Shown: positions 31,449 through 40,129 of the stretch, piece after piece
Layout of the letters: every line of letters begins with the position of its first letter
Numbering within the stretch: position 1 is the first letter of the stretch
Assembly: GCA_000720845.1 (NCBI GenBank)
Contig: JODU01000026.1
Span: 20,715 to 84,714, forward strand
DNA length: 64,000 nucleotides
Direction of reading: 5' to 3'
Source of the DNA: Kitasatospora aureofaciens
GTDB lineage: Bacteria; Actinomycetota; Actinomycetes; Streptomycetales; Streptomycetaceae
Notes under the pieces: model-generated
The model's input: only the letters and a program-made list of their open reading frames with translations
What the model was told of the DNA's origin: nothing
Databases searched by the model: none
Translations under genes and position numbers: made by a program

Positions 31449-32817
31449 GCGCCTGACCGCGCGGGAGTTCCTCGCCCTCGTCACCGACGACGCCACCTTC
31501 GCCGAACTCCCCCACGCGGACGGCGCCTGGCCGCCCGACGGCCCGCTCGGCTGGCCCGGCTACGACGCCTCGCGGACCCGTGCCGCCGAACGCACCGGCG
31601 AGGCGGAGTCCGCCGTCTGCGGCACCGGCCGCGTCGAGGGCACCCGGGCCGTGCTGGTCTCCTTCGAGTTCGGCTTCCTGGGCGGCTCCCTGGGCCACCG
31701 CACCGGCGACCGGATCGAGGCGGCGTACGCGTACGCCCGTGAACACCGGCTGCCGGTCGTGCCGTTGGTCGCCACCGGCGGCAGCCGGATGCAGGAGGGG
31801 ATGCTCGCGCTGACCCAGTTGCAGCGGGTGGCCCGGCAGTCGGCGCTCACCCGGGCGGCGGGGCTGGCGCAGATCGCGGTGGTGCGGGACCCGGCGACCG
31901 GGGGCGGCTGGGCGACGCTGGGCGCGGGCGCCGACGTGGTCCTCGCCCTGCCCGGCGCCCAGGTCGGTTTCGCGGGCTCGCGGGTCAGGCCGCCCGACGC
32001 CGACCCGGCGGCGTACACGGCCGAGGCCCAGCTGGCGGCGGGCAGCGTGGACGCCGTCGTACCGCCCGGGGAGCTGCGCGCGACGCTGGGGAGGTGGCTG
32101 CGGCTGCTGGCGGCGCCGTCGGACGGTCCGGCGCCGGTGCCCGGGCCGCTGGGCGTGCGGGACCTGCCGGCCGACGGCTGGGAGGCGGTACGGCGGGCCC
32201 GCGCCGCCGGACGCCCGCGCGCGGGGGCCTACCTGGACGCCTACTTCACCGACCGCGTCGCCCTGTCAGGCGACCGCTGCGGCGGCCGGGACGCGGAGGG
32301 CATGCTCTGCGGATTCGGCACGCACGCGGGCCGGACGGTGGCGTACGCCGCCCAGACGGGCACGGCGACCCGGCCCGCCGGGTACCGCACGGCGACCCGG
32401 CTGCTCCGTCTCGCGGACCGGCTCGGCATCCCGGTGCTGACCCTGGTGGACACCCCGGGCGCGGCCAACGACGCGGAGGCGGAGCGGGCGGGGGTGGGTC
32501 CGGCGGTCGCGGACCTGTTCGGTGCCATGGCCTCGGTGCGCACGCCGGTCACCACGCTGGTGATCGGCGAGGGCGGCTCGGGCGGGGCGCTGGCCCTGGC
32601 CGCGCCGGGCAGGACCTGGGCGACCCCGGACAGCTACTTCTCCGTCATCGCGCCGGAGCACGCGGCGGCGATCCTGAAGCGCCCGCCCGAGGAGGTGGAG
32701 GCGACGGCCGGTCAACTGCGGCTGCGCCCGCAGGACTTGGCCCAGCTTGGCGTGATCCGAACAAGCGAGCAGGTGTTCCCTGGAACAGGTGATCGTCGCT
32801 CTGAAGAGCGCATGTGA
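31441..32817 (+). CDS. Fused carboxyltransferase (AccD/AccA-like) protein
   Basis: A 458-residue protein with GTG start at 31441 inside the matB 3' end. Two crotonase-fold halves are visible: a beta-like half with GGSRMQEGMLALTQLQRV (from about 113) and an alpha-like half with LVDTPGAANDAEAERAG (from about 337) and GEGGSGGALALAAPGR (from about 378). The N-terminal zinc finger of standard AccD is absent and there is no biotin domain. In this operon it could decarboxylate malonyl-CoA to acetyl-CoA, the job of MatA elsewhere, or act in a carboxylase complex. The last 20 codons lose the G/C third-position bias and run into dyad-rich DNA, so the C-terminal tail is poorly conserved or fortuitous. 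Confidence 0.87.
   Translation: MAERLTAREFLALVTDDATFAELPHADGAWPPDGPLGWPGYDASRTRAAERTGEAESAVCGTGRVEGTRAVLVSFEFGFLGGSLGHRTGDRIEAAYAYAREHRLPVVPLVATGGSRMQEGMLALTQLQRVARQSALTRAAGLAQIAVVRDPATGGGWATLGAGADVVLALPGAQVGFAGSRVRPPDADPAAYTAEAQLAAGSVDAVVPPGELRATLGRWLRLLAAPSDGPAPVPGPLGVRDLPADGWEAVRRARAAGRPRAGAYLDAYFTDRVALSGDRCGGRDAEGMLCGFGTHAGRTVAYAAQTGTATRPAGYRTATRLLRLADRLGIPVLTLVDTPGAANDAEAERAGVGPAVADLFGAMASVRTPVTTLVIGEGGSGGALALAAPGRTWATPDSYFSVIAPEHAAAILKRPPEEVEATAGQLRLRPQDLAQLGVIRTSEQVFPGTGDRRSEERM
32774..32810. promoter_or_regulatory. Two adjacent dyads upstream of the 19-residue peptide gene
   Basis: TGTTCC-CT-GGAACA (32774-32787) and CGCTCT-GA-AGAGCG (32797-32810) are perfect 6-bp-arm dyads with 2-bp centres, centre-to-centre 23 bp (about two helical turns). 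Downstream are an A+T-rich GATACT (32832-32837) and a GTCCCAC direct repeat (32880-32886, 32892-32898). They overlap the end of the carboxyltransferase gene. Confidence 0.5.
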
Positions 32818-32927
32818 CTGCAGGGACCAACGATACTTACGGTGTGCGAGCGACGGGCTGCAGGCCGTAGTCGCGCATCTGTCCCACGTAGGTCCCACAC
32901 ATGAACAGCGCAAGGAGCTGCACGATC

Positions 32928-32987
32928 ATGAACCTTCTCACCGACATCCTCGCCGGTCTCGTCCACTTCGTCGGCTGGCTGGTCTGA
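32928..32987 (+). CDS. 19-residue hydrophobic peptide
   Basis: The short frame reads MNLLTDILAGLVHFVGWLV and is preceded by AAGGAG (32912-32917), 10 nt before the ATG. Apart from one Asp, one His and one Thr it is a membrane-type helix. A perfect terminator hairpin starts 14 nt after the stop. A ribosome site, compact frame and terminator together suggest a real mini-gene, for example a membrane peptide, a type I toxin-like peptide or a leader peptide. No partner antisense RNA is evident. It is too short for statistical support from codon bias. Confidence 0.6.
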   Translation: MNLLTDILAGLVHFVGWLV

Positions 32988-33001
32988 CGGTCCGAGAAAC
33001 C

Positions 33002-33040
33002 GACGGCGCCGCCTCCCCGTCCCAGGGAGGCGGCGCCGTC
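33002..33040. terminator. Strong bidirectional terminator
   Basis: A perfect 16-bp stem (33002-33017 with 33025-33040) with a 7-nt loop lies between the peptide gene and the convergent subtilase gene (stop at 33070). With this stem length it should stop transcription from both sides. Confidence 0.85.
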
Positions 33041-33069
33041 CGCGTGTGGGCGGGCGGATGCGGTGCGGC

Positions 33070-36000
33070 CTACCGCACGGCCACCGCCCGCACGATCTCC
33101 TGGGTGACCGAGCCACCCCTCTCGTCGCGCGCCGAGGCCCGCAGCGAGACGTGCTCGGCGTCGCGCGGCACGTTCAGCGTCCCCTGCCAGGACGCCTTCC
33201 CGTCACCGCCGCGCAGCGCGACCTGCCGCCAGGTCTTCCCCGCGTCGTACGACACCTCCAGCTTTCCGCCGCCGATCGTCCCGGTGTCCGGGGCGCCCGC
33301 CACGTACCCGGCGCCGAGCCCGATCGGCAGCTTCTTGCCGGCGCGCACCTTCCCCGCGAGGTCGGTGTCCACGTCGAAGGAGAGGTTGATCAGCGGCAGG
33401 AAGGTCCACCGGTCGTCCGGCGTGGCCGCCGACCGGAAGGTCCACTCCGCGTGGCCCCTCGTCGCGAGCGGCCAGCGTGCCGCGTCCAGCGCGGTGTCGG
33501 TGACGAGCTTGTAGGTGTGCTCGTCGGCCGGCGCGTCCCACACGTACGCGGCGGAACTCGGCCCCTGGTCGGCCAGTTCACCGTCCAGGTACACCGACGT
33601 GGTCTGCGACATGCCGCTGTCCTCGTTCCACACGTCGCCGAAGCCGGTGTGGTCGGGTCCCGAGTCGCCCCAGCCGGGCGCGTTGAACTGGAGCCGGTTC
33701 CCGGCGCGCTGCTGTCCCCAGCCGAGCCCGGTGCCGAGGTAGGGGTGCCACACCGGCTTGAACCAGTCCAGCTCGGCGCGCGAGCCGCCCCGGTAGTCGA
33801 CCAGTCCGCCGCGCTCCTCCAGTGCCTCGCCGGCGCTCGTCACGGTCTCGTGCCACAGCTGGCCGGGCCCGGTGGACACGTACTCGGTGCGTTCGGCGGG
33901 GTAGTCGATCCGCTCCCGGAAGCCGAGGCCGATCGGGAAAGTGTCGGTGATCGAGTACCGGAACTCGCCGCCGCTCGCCGGTCGGGCGGCGTGGTACCTG
34001 GTGTGCAGCACGGCGAGGTCGCGGTGTCCCGGCCGGTAGGTGAGGTCCCGGTCGGGCACGGCGCCCTTGTGTCCCTCGGACAGGTCGTACACGTAGGGCG
34101 TGTTGCGGGTGCCGGTCATGTCGACCCGTCCGGCCCGGTGCAGCCGGCGGGCGTCGGCCGCGGAGACCGTGGCGATCTGGAGCGGCCGGTCGGCGTTGTC
34201 GTCGGTGCCCCACCAGGACATCAGCCGTCCGGCGGCGTCGTCGGTCACGAACAGCGCCTTGACGCCCGCGTCCTGCGCGGCCTGGGCGAGCGCGGCCGGC
34301 TCCGTCCCCTCGGTGAGCCGGGCGAGGACCGCCTTGCCGCGTACACCGCCCGGGAAGGGCCCGGCCCCGACGTCCCCGACGTCGACCAGGGGCAGCCGGG
34401 TGCGGCCCTCGATCAGGGTGCCGCCGGACTGGACGACGGCCTCGCCGATGCCCTCGACCTCGAGGAGCGGCTTGCCGAGCCGCCACACGGTCCGGTACTC
34501 GAAGCCGCCCTGGGTCACCTTCTTCGTGGGCGCGGCGAAGACGCTGTCGTACGTCAGCGGCACCTGGACGGCTCCGAACAGATCGGAGCCGTTCGCGCTG
34601 CGGTCGTACTCCATGAGGAGCTGCCGGGTCTCGGTGCGCCGGTCGACGTCGGCGCTGATCTCACGCAGTTCGCGGCCGTCCAGGGTGATCTCGCGGTCCC
34701 GGTCGAGGACGACCTCCGGTGCGGCGAGGAAGCCGAGGCCGAGGGAGTCGGCGCCGTGGCTGCCGCGCACGTCGAGGAAGGACGACAGGCTGTACGTCCC
34801 GCGCGGGAGCCGCAGCTCCAGGGTGCCGGACTCCCCGACGTGCGCGGGGACGGGATCGACGCCCTCGGTGAGCCGCTGGACGGTCAGGTCGGCCGGCGTC
34901 GCGGCGCCGGAGCGGTCCTTGACGTGCACCGTGAGCGAGTACCGCTCGTCCTCCTTGACCAGCCCGAACGCGGTGTGCGCGAGGGTCTTCCCGCTCGCGT
35001 CGGCCGCGACGATCTGCCCGCCCGTGGTGCCGACCGGCGCCCTGGACCCGTCCCCGGTGACCGTGGTGGCGGCGGTGCCGTGCGCGGGCACGGTCAGGGA
35101 GGTGTCGGCGAGGGTGGCGACGCCCTCGGGGGCGCCCCGCACGGACAGCTTCAACTCGACTGCGGCGTCCGAGGAGTTGGTGTACGTGACCGTCCTGGTG
35201 ACCGGCTCGTTCGACGCGTACGGCCAGGAGTGGAAGCCCAGGTCGGCGCTGCCGGTGGCGGTGACGTCGGCCTGGACCGCGTCGGGCACGCTCACCCGGC
35301 CCGCGCCCAACTGGTAGACGGAGGCGTCCAGTTCCTTCGACGTGGACATCAGCGCGTCCTTGAGCCGCGCGCCGCTCCAGTCGGGGTGCTCCTCGGCGAG
35401 CAGGGCGGCCACCCCGGCGATGTGCGGCGTCGCCATCGACGTACCGTCCATGCTGGTGTAGTCGCCGCTGCCCTCGGCGAGCCGGGAGCGGGCGGCGAGG
35501 ATGCCGACACCCGGTGCCGACAGGTCGGGCTTGAGCGCGTTGTCCCCGTACCGGGGCCCCGCGCTGGTGAACCAGGCGGCCTGGTCGGCCGAGTCGACGG
35601 CGCCGACGGTGAGGGCGGCGTCGGCCGCGCCGGGCGAGCCTATGGAGGACGGGGAACCGGTGTTCCCGGCCGCGATCACGAACAGGGCGCCGGTCTCGCG
35701 GGACAGGGTGTCGACGGCCTCGGCCATCGGGTCGGTGCCGTCGCTGGGCTCGGTGGAGCCGAGGCTCATGGAGACGATGTCGGCGTCCACGTCCCGGGCC
35801 GCCCACTCCATGCCCGCGATGATCTCCGACTCGCTGCCGAAGCCCTCGTCGTCGAGGACCTTGCCGACCGCGAGCGTGGCGCCGGGCGCGACGCCCTTCT
35901 CCTTGCCGTCGGAGGCCGCGCCGCTGCCGCCCACGGTGGAGGTGACGTGCGTGCCGTGACCGTGCCGGTCGGCGACCTCCTCGCCCGGGATGAAGCTCCG

Positions 36001-36726
36001 GCTCTGCGCGATCCGCCCCGCGAGGTCGGGGTGCCCGGCGTCGACGCCGCTGTCCAGCACGGCCACGGTGACGCCCTTGCCGGTCAGTCCGGCCTGCCAG
36101 GCCTCGGGTGTGCCGATCTGCGCGTTGGACTCGGCCATGGCCGCGGTGACCCGCCCGTCGAGCCACACCCCGTCGACACCGGTGCCGCCACGGGTGAATT
36201 CCCGCCAGAATTCCCGCCCCTTGACGGCCTCGACGGCGGCCCCGCGCACGCTGGGCAGCGACCGGGTCCGCTCGACGCCCCGCGGGGTGGCTGCCCGCAC
36301 CCCCTTGCCGTAGGTCACGATCAGCGGCAGTTCGCCGGTCTCGCTGTCGGCGAGCCCCTGCTCCAGCAGTTCACCGACGTCGAAAAGCCGTGCGTCGAGG
36401 CTGCCGTCGCGCAGGTAGGGCAGGGCCTCGTCCGGTACGACGGTGGTCCGGCCGCCGGAACTGCTGGTGCGCACGGCCCCGGTGGCGCCCTCGGGCCGCT
36501 CGACCGTGACGGTCTTCCGGCCGCCGCCGAGATCGGCGACGGTCACCCGGTCGCCGGTGACGAGGGTGACGGTGCGGGCCGCGCCGGCCGCGCGGGCGGC
36601 CGCCGTCCGGGGGTGCGGCGGGTCCGGGGGCGGATCCTGCGCCGCCGCCGTCCCGGCCGGCAGCAGCGCGATCACGAGCCCCGCCGACAGGAGGGTCGCC
36701 TCACGTCTGACTGGTCCTGTGCTCAT
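33070..36726 (-). CDS. Secreted subtilisin-like serine peptidase (S8), large
   Basis: A 1218-residue precursor with a signal peptide (residues 1-29, ending GTAAAQ). The pro-region extends to about 205. The S8 catalytic residues are all present: Asp225 (VAVLDSGVDAGHPDL), His257 (HGHGTHV), oxyanion Asn355 (IAAGNTG) and Ser430 (DGTSMATPHIAG). A PA-type insert may lie near 790-900. The long C-terminal part is beta-rich (SYDAGKTWRQVALRGGDGKA), typical of large Streptomyces subtilases. It is followed by the strong shared terminator and divergent from the trypco2-type gene. A single-gene transcript is likely. It degrades proteins outside the cell. Confidence 0.93.
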   Translation of the reverse strand: MSTGPVRREATLLSAGLVIALLPAGTAAAQDPPPDPPHPRTAAARAAGAARTVTLVTGDRVTVADLGGGRKTVTVERPEGATGAVRTSSSGGRTTVVPDEALPYLRDGSLDARLFDVGELLEQGLADSETGELPLIVTYGKGVRAATPRGVERTRSLPSVRGAAVEAVKGREFWREFTRGGTGVDGVWLDGRVTAAMAESNAQIGTPEAWQAGLTGKGVTVAVLDSGVDAGHPDLAGRIAQSRSFIPGEEVADRHGHGTHVTSTVGGSGAASDGKEKGVAPGATLAVGKVLDDEGFGSESEIIAGMEWAARDVDADIVSMSLGSTEPSDGTDPMAEAVDTLSRETGALFVIAAGNTGSPSSIGSPGAADAALTVGAVDSADQAAWFTSAGPRYGDNALKPDLSAPGVGILAARSRLAEGSGDYTSMDGTSMATPHIAGVAALLAEEHPDWSGARLKDALMSTSKELDASVYQLGAGRVSVPDAVQADVTATGSADLGFHSWPYASNEPVTRTVTYTNSSDAAVELKLSVRGAPEGVATLADTSLTVPAHGTAATTVTGDGSRAPVGTTGGQIVAADASGKTLAHTAFGLVKEDERYSLTVHVKDRSGAATPADLTVQRLTEGVDPVPAHVGESGTLELRLPRGTYSLSSFLDVRGSHGADSLGLGFLAAPEVVLDRDREITLDGRELREISADVDRRTETRQLLMEYDRSANGSDLFGAVQVPLTYDSVFAAPTKKVTQGGFEYRTVWRLGKPLLEVEGIGEAVVQSGGTLIEGRTRLPLVDVGDVGAGPFPGGVRGKAVLARLTEGTEPAALAQAAQDAGVKALFVTDDAAGRLMSWWGTDDNADRPLQIATVSAADARRLHRAGRVDMTGTRNTPYVYDLSEGHKGAVPDRDLTYRPGHRDLAVLHTRYHAARPASGGEFRYSITDTFPIGLGFRERIDYPAERTEYVSTGPGQLWHETVTSAGEALEERGGLVDYRGGSRAELDWFKPVWHPYLGTGLGWGQQRAGNRLQFNAPGWGDSGPDHTGFGDVWNEDSGMSQTTSVYLDGELADQGPSSAAYVWDAPADEHTYKLVTDTALDAARWPLATRGHAEWTFRSAATPDDRWTFLPLINLSFDVDTDLAGKVRAGKKLPIGLGAGYVAGAPDTGTIGGGKLEVSYDAGKTWRQVALRGGDGKASWQGTLNVPRDAEHVSLRASARDERGGSVTQEIVRAVAVR

Positions 36727-36952
36727 CCACGTCTCTCTTCGTGTCGTCGTAGAGTGCTGTGACGAGTGCTGTGAGCAGTCTCAGGGGGCCCGTGGGGCAG
36801 GGGAGTTGACCAGGGGCGGCGGTTAGTCGCCCTGGCGGGTTCCCGCCAGCGGCCGGACGGCCCGGCGGCACGGGAGGGGACACGGCCGAGTACCGTCCGT
36901 CACAATGGTGCTGCGCACGGACACGTACGGCACACGGGGAGCGAGCGGCGTC

Positions 36953-37339
36953 ATGGACGGGTTGGTCGAGTTCAAGACCGAGGACGGCGTGCGGGTGGTC
37001 GTCGAGGGCGTCGAGGACGAGGACGGCGCGCGGCTGGTCTCGCGCGGCGACGGCCCGGCCCGCGCGGCCCGCACCTTCGAGGACTCCCTGGATGGTGTGC
37101 GGGCGGCGGCCGCGTCCGCGCTGCGGGTCTTCCGGGACGGCACGCTCAGACCCGACGCGGTGGAGCTGGAGTTCGGGGTCAAGCTGAGCGCGGAGGCCGG
37201 CGCGGTCATCGCCAAGGGCTCGGCGGAGGGCCATCTGGTGGTGAGACTGAGCTGGTCGCCACAGCCGTCCCCGGCCCGTTCCGAGCCGCGGCCGTCCCCG
37301 GCGGGTCCCGAGACCCCGGACGCCGCCGCGCTGTCATGA
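36953..37339 (+). CDS. Trypco2-like (trypsin-co-occurring) domain protein
   Basis: A 128-residue protein starting MDGLVEFKTEDGVRVVVEG, then ARTFEDSLDGVRAAAASAL and a strand-rich end (DAVELEFGVKLSAEAGAVIA, EGHLVVRLSWSP). This is the layout of the small Trypco domain encoded beside trypsin-like proteases in bacterial conflict modules. An upstream in-frame ATG at 36905 is possible, but 36953 begins the conserved part. The tail is Pro/Ser-rich. The last 4 bp overlap the protease gene, so the pair is co-translated. It is thought to act as an adaptor or regulator for the protease (inference from family). Confidence 0.8.
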   Translation: MDGLVEFKTEDGVRVVVEGVEDEDGARLVSRGDGPARAARTFEDSLDGVRAAAASALRVFRDGTLRPDAVELEFGVKLSAEAGAVIAKGSAEGHLVVRLSWSPQPSPARSEPRPSPAGPETPDAAALS

Positions 37340-38991
37340 GCGGTGCCGAGTGGCACGCCCGCGTCGAGTGCGGCAAGGAGGTCGGTGCCGGATTCCTCGT
37401 CTCCGCCCGCCGGTTGCTCACCTGCGCCCATGTCGTCAGGTGGGCCGACCGCGCGCCGGTGACGGTGACCTTCCCGGGGCGCCGGGAGCTGGGCGAGCTG
37501 TCCTGCACGGTCGCCGTGCACGGCGGCTGGCGGGACGGCGCCGCCGACCTCGGCGACCTGGCCGTACTGGAACTGGACCGGGAGGTGCCGCTGGCCCCGG
37601 CCGTCTTCGCCCGACCCGGCACGGAGCGGACCGCACCCGCCCCCGAGCTGATCGCCTACGGCTTCCCCAAGGGGTACGACGAGGGCATGCTCGCTTCCTA
37701 CCGCGCCCTGCCGGGACCGCTCATCTCCGGCGAGTGGGTCCAGTTGGAGGCGCTCACGGCGCACGGGCAGCCGCTGGCCGCCGGGTTCAGCGGCGCGGCG
37801 CTGACGCTGGCCGACGGCACGGTCGTCGGCATGGTCTCCGCCGTCGCCGGCGCCCGGGACGTGCGCGTCGGCAGGATGCTGCCCGTCGAGGTCATGGCGC
37901 GCTACTGGCCGGAGCTGGGCGAGCTGGTGCCCACCCCCGGCCATCGGGCGGACGCCCGCAGGCGGCTGTACGCGCTGGTGCGCCGGGCCGAGGAGGTCGG
38001 CCTGGACTGCGATCCGAACCGGCTGTACGTCTCCGCCATGGACGCCTTCGACCCACCGCTGCCGGAGGGCGGTTTCGCCTCCCTGCGGGAGGCCGCCGCG
38101 TACGTGCAGTGGGAGGTGCCGGACCCGGCGGCCGTGGCCCGGTTCGCCGACCGGCTGGCGGAGCGGCTGCACGCCCCGCCGCCGCGCCCCGCGACCTGGT
38201 CGCCCATCGTCGTGGAGATCGACCACAGCGGGGCAGGCGCCGACCAGGTCACCGTCGAGGTGTCCGCCTACCGGGACGGGCAGCGCCGCCCGGTGGGCTC
38301 GCGCCGGCTGCCCCGCGGCGCGGTGCGCTCCTTCGTGCAGGAACGCATCGACGAGGCCTGCGCCCAGCTCGATCCCGGCGCCGACGAACTGCTCACCTTC
38401 GTGCTCCCGCGCGAGTGGCTGAACGAACCGGTGGCGCACTGGGAGTGCGGGGAGGACGACTCCACGCCGCTGGGCTGCGCCTACCCGCTGGTGGTCACCG
38501 ACCGGTACCGCCACCGCAGCGGACGCCTGCGCCACCAGCTGCGGAAGAAGTGGCACCGGCTCGGCTCCGGTCCGGGCGGCAGGCTGCACCGGGTGGACTG
38601 CGACACCCGGGAGCGGCCGGCCGGACTGCGCAAACGGCTGCGGGACGACGCGGAGCTGGCCGGGTTCGCCACCCCGCCCTCGGCCGCGCCGGAGTACTTC
38701 GAGGTCGGCCTCAACCTCCCGGTCCCGGTGCTGCTGTGGCCGCGCCGGGACTGCCCCGGCGAGGAGGGTCCCGACGGCCGGTGCGCCGGCACGGCGTTCC
38801 TCGACGAGCTGGCGGCGTCCGTGGCGGGCGTGCCGCCGTCCGAACTCCCCCGGCTGGTGATGGAGTTGCGCGAGACGGCGGACGCGGCGGACGCCCCGGA
38901 CGAGCACTGGGCGCGTGACGTACAGCTCCTGTGGGACGATCCCCGCTGCTTCGCCGAGCCGCCCGCCCTGCTCCACTCCCCGGTCGGCTGA
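37336..38991 (+). CDS. Trypsin-like serine protease fused to a VMAP-C-like region
   Basis: A 551-residue cytoplasmic protein with no signal peptide. Trypsin-like domain 1-200 has the triad His32 (LLTCAHVV), Asp74 (DLGDLAVLEL) and Ser152 (AAGFSGAALTLADG). A linker of about 200-250 includes a helical segment (RRRLYALVRRAEEVGLD). The remaining 300 residues resemble VMAP-C: VVEIDHSGAGADQVTVEVSA, LTFVLPREWLNEPVAHWECG and PLVVTDRYRHR. In the published conflict-system model, VMAP proteins couple target recognition to protease action with a MoxR ATPase. Here the ATPase and the SAV_2336 protein follow immediately. Confidence 0.85.
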   Translation: MSGAEWHARVECGKEVGAGFLVSARRLLTCAHVVRWADRAPVTVTFPGRRELGELSCTVAVHGGWRDGAADLGDLAVLELDREVPLAPAVFARPGTERTAPAPELIAYGFPKGYDEGMLASYRALPGPLISGEWVQLEALTAHGQPLAAGFSGAALTLADGTVVGMVSAVAGARDVRVGRMLPVEVMARYWPELGELVPTPGHRADARRRLYALVRRAEEVGLDCDPNRLYVSAMDAFDPPLPEGGFASLREAAAYVQWEVPDPAAVARFADRLAERLHAPPPRPATWSPIVVEIDHSGAGADQVTVEVSAYRDGQRRPVGSRRLPRGAVRSFVQERIDEACAQLDPGADELLTFVLPREWLNEPVAHWECGEDDSTPLGCAYPLVVTDRYRHRSGRLRHQLRKKWHRLGSGPGGRLHRVDCDTRERPAGLRKRLRDDAELAGFATPPSAAPEYFEVGLNLPVPVLLWPRRDCPGEEGPDGRCAGTAFLDELAASVAGVPPSELPRLVMELRETADAADAPDEHWARDVQLLWDDPRCFAEPPALLHSPVG

Positions 38992-39103
38992 ACCGCCCGC
39001 CGCGCCCATGCACCGACGCACCCCGACGAACCGCGACCGCGACGAACCGACCGCCGGACCCGACGACGTACCCGCCGCACCAACCGCCCGGAGAGAAGAA
39101 CCC

Positions 39104-40129
39104 ATGCCCCTGTGGCCCGTCTACACCGGCGCGCCTGCCCCCCACGACGGCATCACCCGGCTGCCCCCGCCCCCGCCCTGGCGGGCCTTCGACGGCGGGC
39201 CCCTGCTCGATCCGCCGGACGCGGACGGCGACGCCGCTGCCGCCTCGCCCGACCGCGCCCACCGGGCCGCGACCTACCAGGCCACCGAGGACACGGTGCA
39301 GTTGGTCAACGCGGCCCTGTATCTGCGGCGGCCGCTGCTGGTCACCGGGCCGCCCGGCACCGGGAAGTCGTCGCTGGCCTACGCGGTCGCCCGTGAGCTG
39401 CGGCTCGGCCCGGTCCTGAGGTGGAACATCACCAGCCGCAGCACCCTGGGTGACGGCCTCTACACCTACGACCCGCTCTCCCGCCTGTACGCGGCGCGCC
39501 ACACCACGCAGCCGTCCGACGCCCCCGCCGCGGCCACGGGCGTCGAGGACCACCTGCGGCTGGGCCCGCTCGGCACCGCCCTGCTGCCCTACGCCCGGCC
39601 GCGCGCCCTGCTCATCGACGAGATCGACAAGAGCGACCTCGACCTGCCGAACGACCTGCTGCACGTCCTGGAGGAGGGACAGTACGAGATCCCCGAACTG
39701 GTCCGTGCCTCCCGGGACATCCCCGGCGGTCACGCCGAGGTCCTGATCGACGGCGCCGACCAGCGGGTGCCGGTGGAGCGCGGCCGGGTCCGCTGCAACG
39801 CCTTCCCCTTCGTCGTCCTCACCAGCAACGGCGAGCGCGAGTTCCCGCCCGCCTTCCTGCGCCGCTGCGTCTCGCTGCGGCTGCGGCAGCCGGACGACGA
39901 CCACCTCGCCGAGATCGTCCGCGCCCACCTGGGCGAGCCCGACGGGTACGCGCGGCAGCTGATCCACCGGTTCCTGTCCCGGGTGGGCAGCGGCGAACTG
40001 GCCACGGACCAGCTGCTCAACGCCATCTACCTGGCCCGTTCCTCCGGTCTGGGCGCCGACTCCCTGGACGGGCTGGCCGAGCAGCTGATGCCGTACCTCG
40101 GCCGGTCCGCGCAGCCCGACGCCTTCTGA
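39104..40129 (+). CDS. MoxR-type AAA+ ATPase
   Basis: A 341-residue ATPase with Walker A GPPGTGKS at 82-89, Walker B ALLIDEIDKSD (Asp172, Glu173), sensor-1-like VVLTSNGEREFPPAFLRRC and a C-terminal lid. The ATG at 39104 (GGAGAG upstream; MPLWPVYTG) is preferred over an earlier ATG at 39008. The stop overlaps the next ATG (TGATG). MoxR ATPases remodel partners carrying vWA-like domains, and here the partner is the SAV_2336-type protein downstream. It probably supplies the NTP-driven switch of the module. Confidence 0.9.
   Translation: MPLWPVYTGAPAPHDGITRLPPPPPWRAFDGGPLLDPPDADGDAAAASPDRAHRAATYQATEDTVQLVNAALYLRRPLLVTGPPGTGKSSLAYAVARELRLGPVLRWNITSRSTLGDGLYTYDPLSRLYAARHTTQPSDAPAAATGVEDHLRLGPLGTALLPYARPRALLIDEIDKSDLDLPNDLLHVLEEGQYEIPELVRASRDIPGGHAEVLIDGADQRVPVERGRVRCNAFPFVVLTSNGEREFPPAFLRRCVSLRLRQPDDDHLAEIVRAHLGEPDGYARQLIHRFLSRVGSGELATDQLLNAIYLARSSGLGADSLDGLAEQLMPYLGRSAQPDAF

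Noticed and set aside
33046..36762. A 1238-codon open frame antisense to the subtilase gene
   Set aside because: It mirrors the G/C-rich codons of the real gene. Its translation is low-complexity (Gly/Arg/Val/Asp) with no domain, while the opposite strand has a complete S8 triad.
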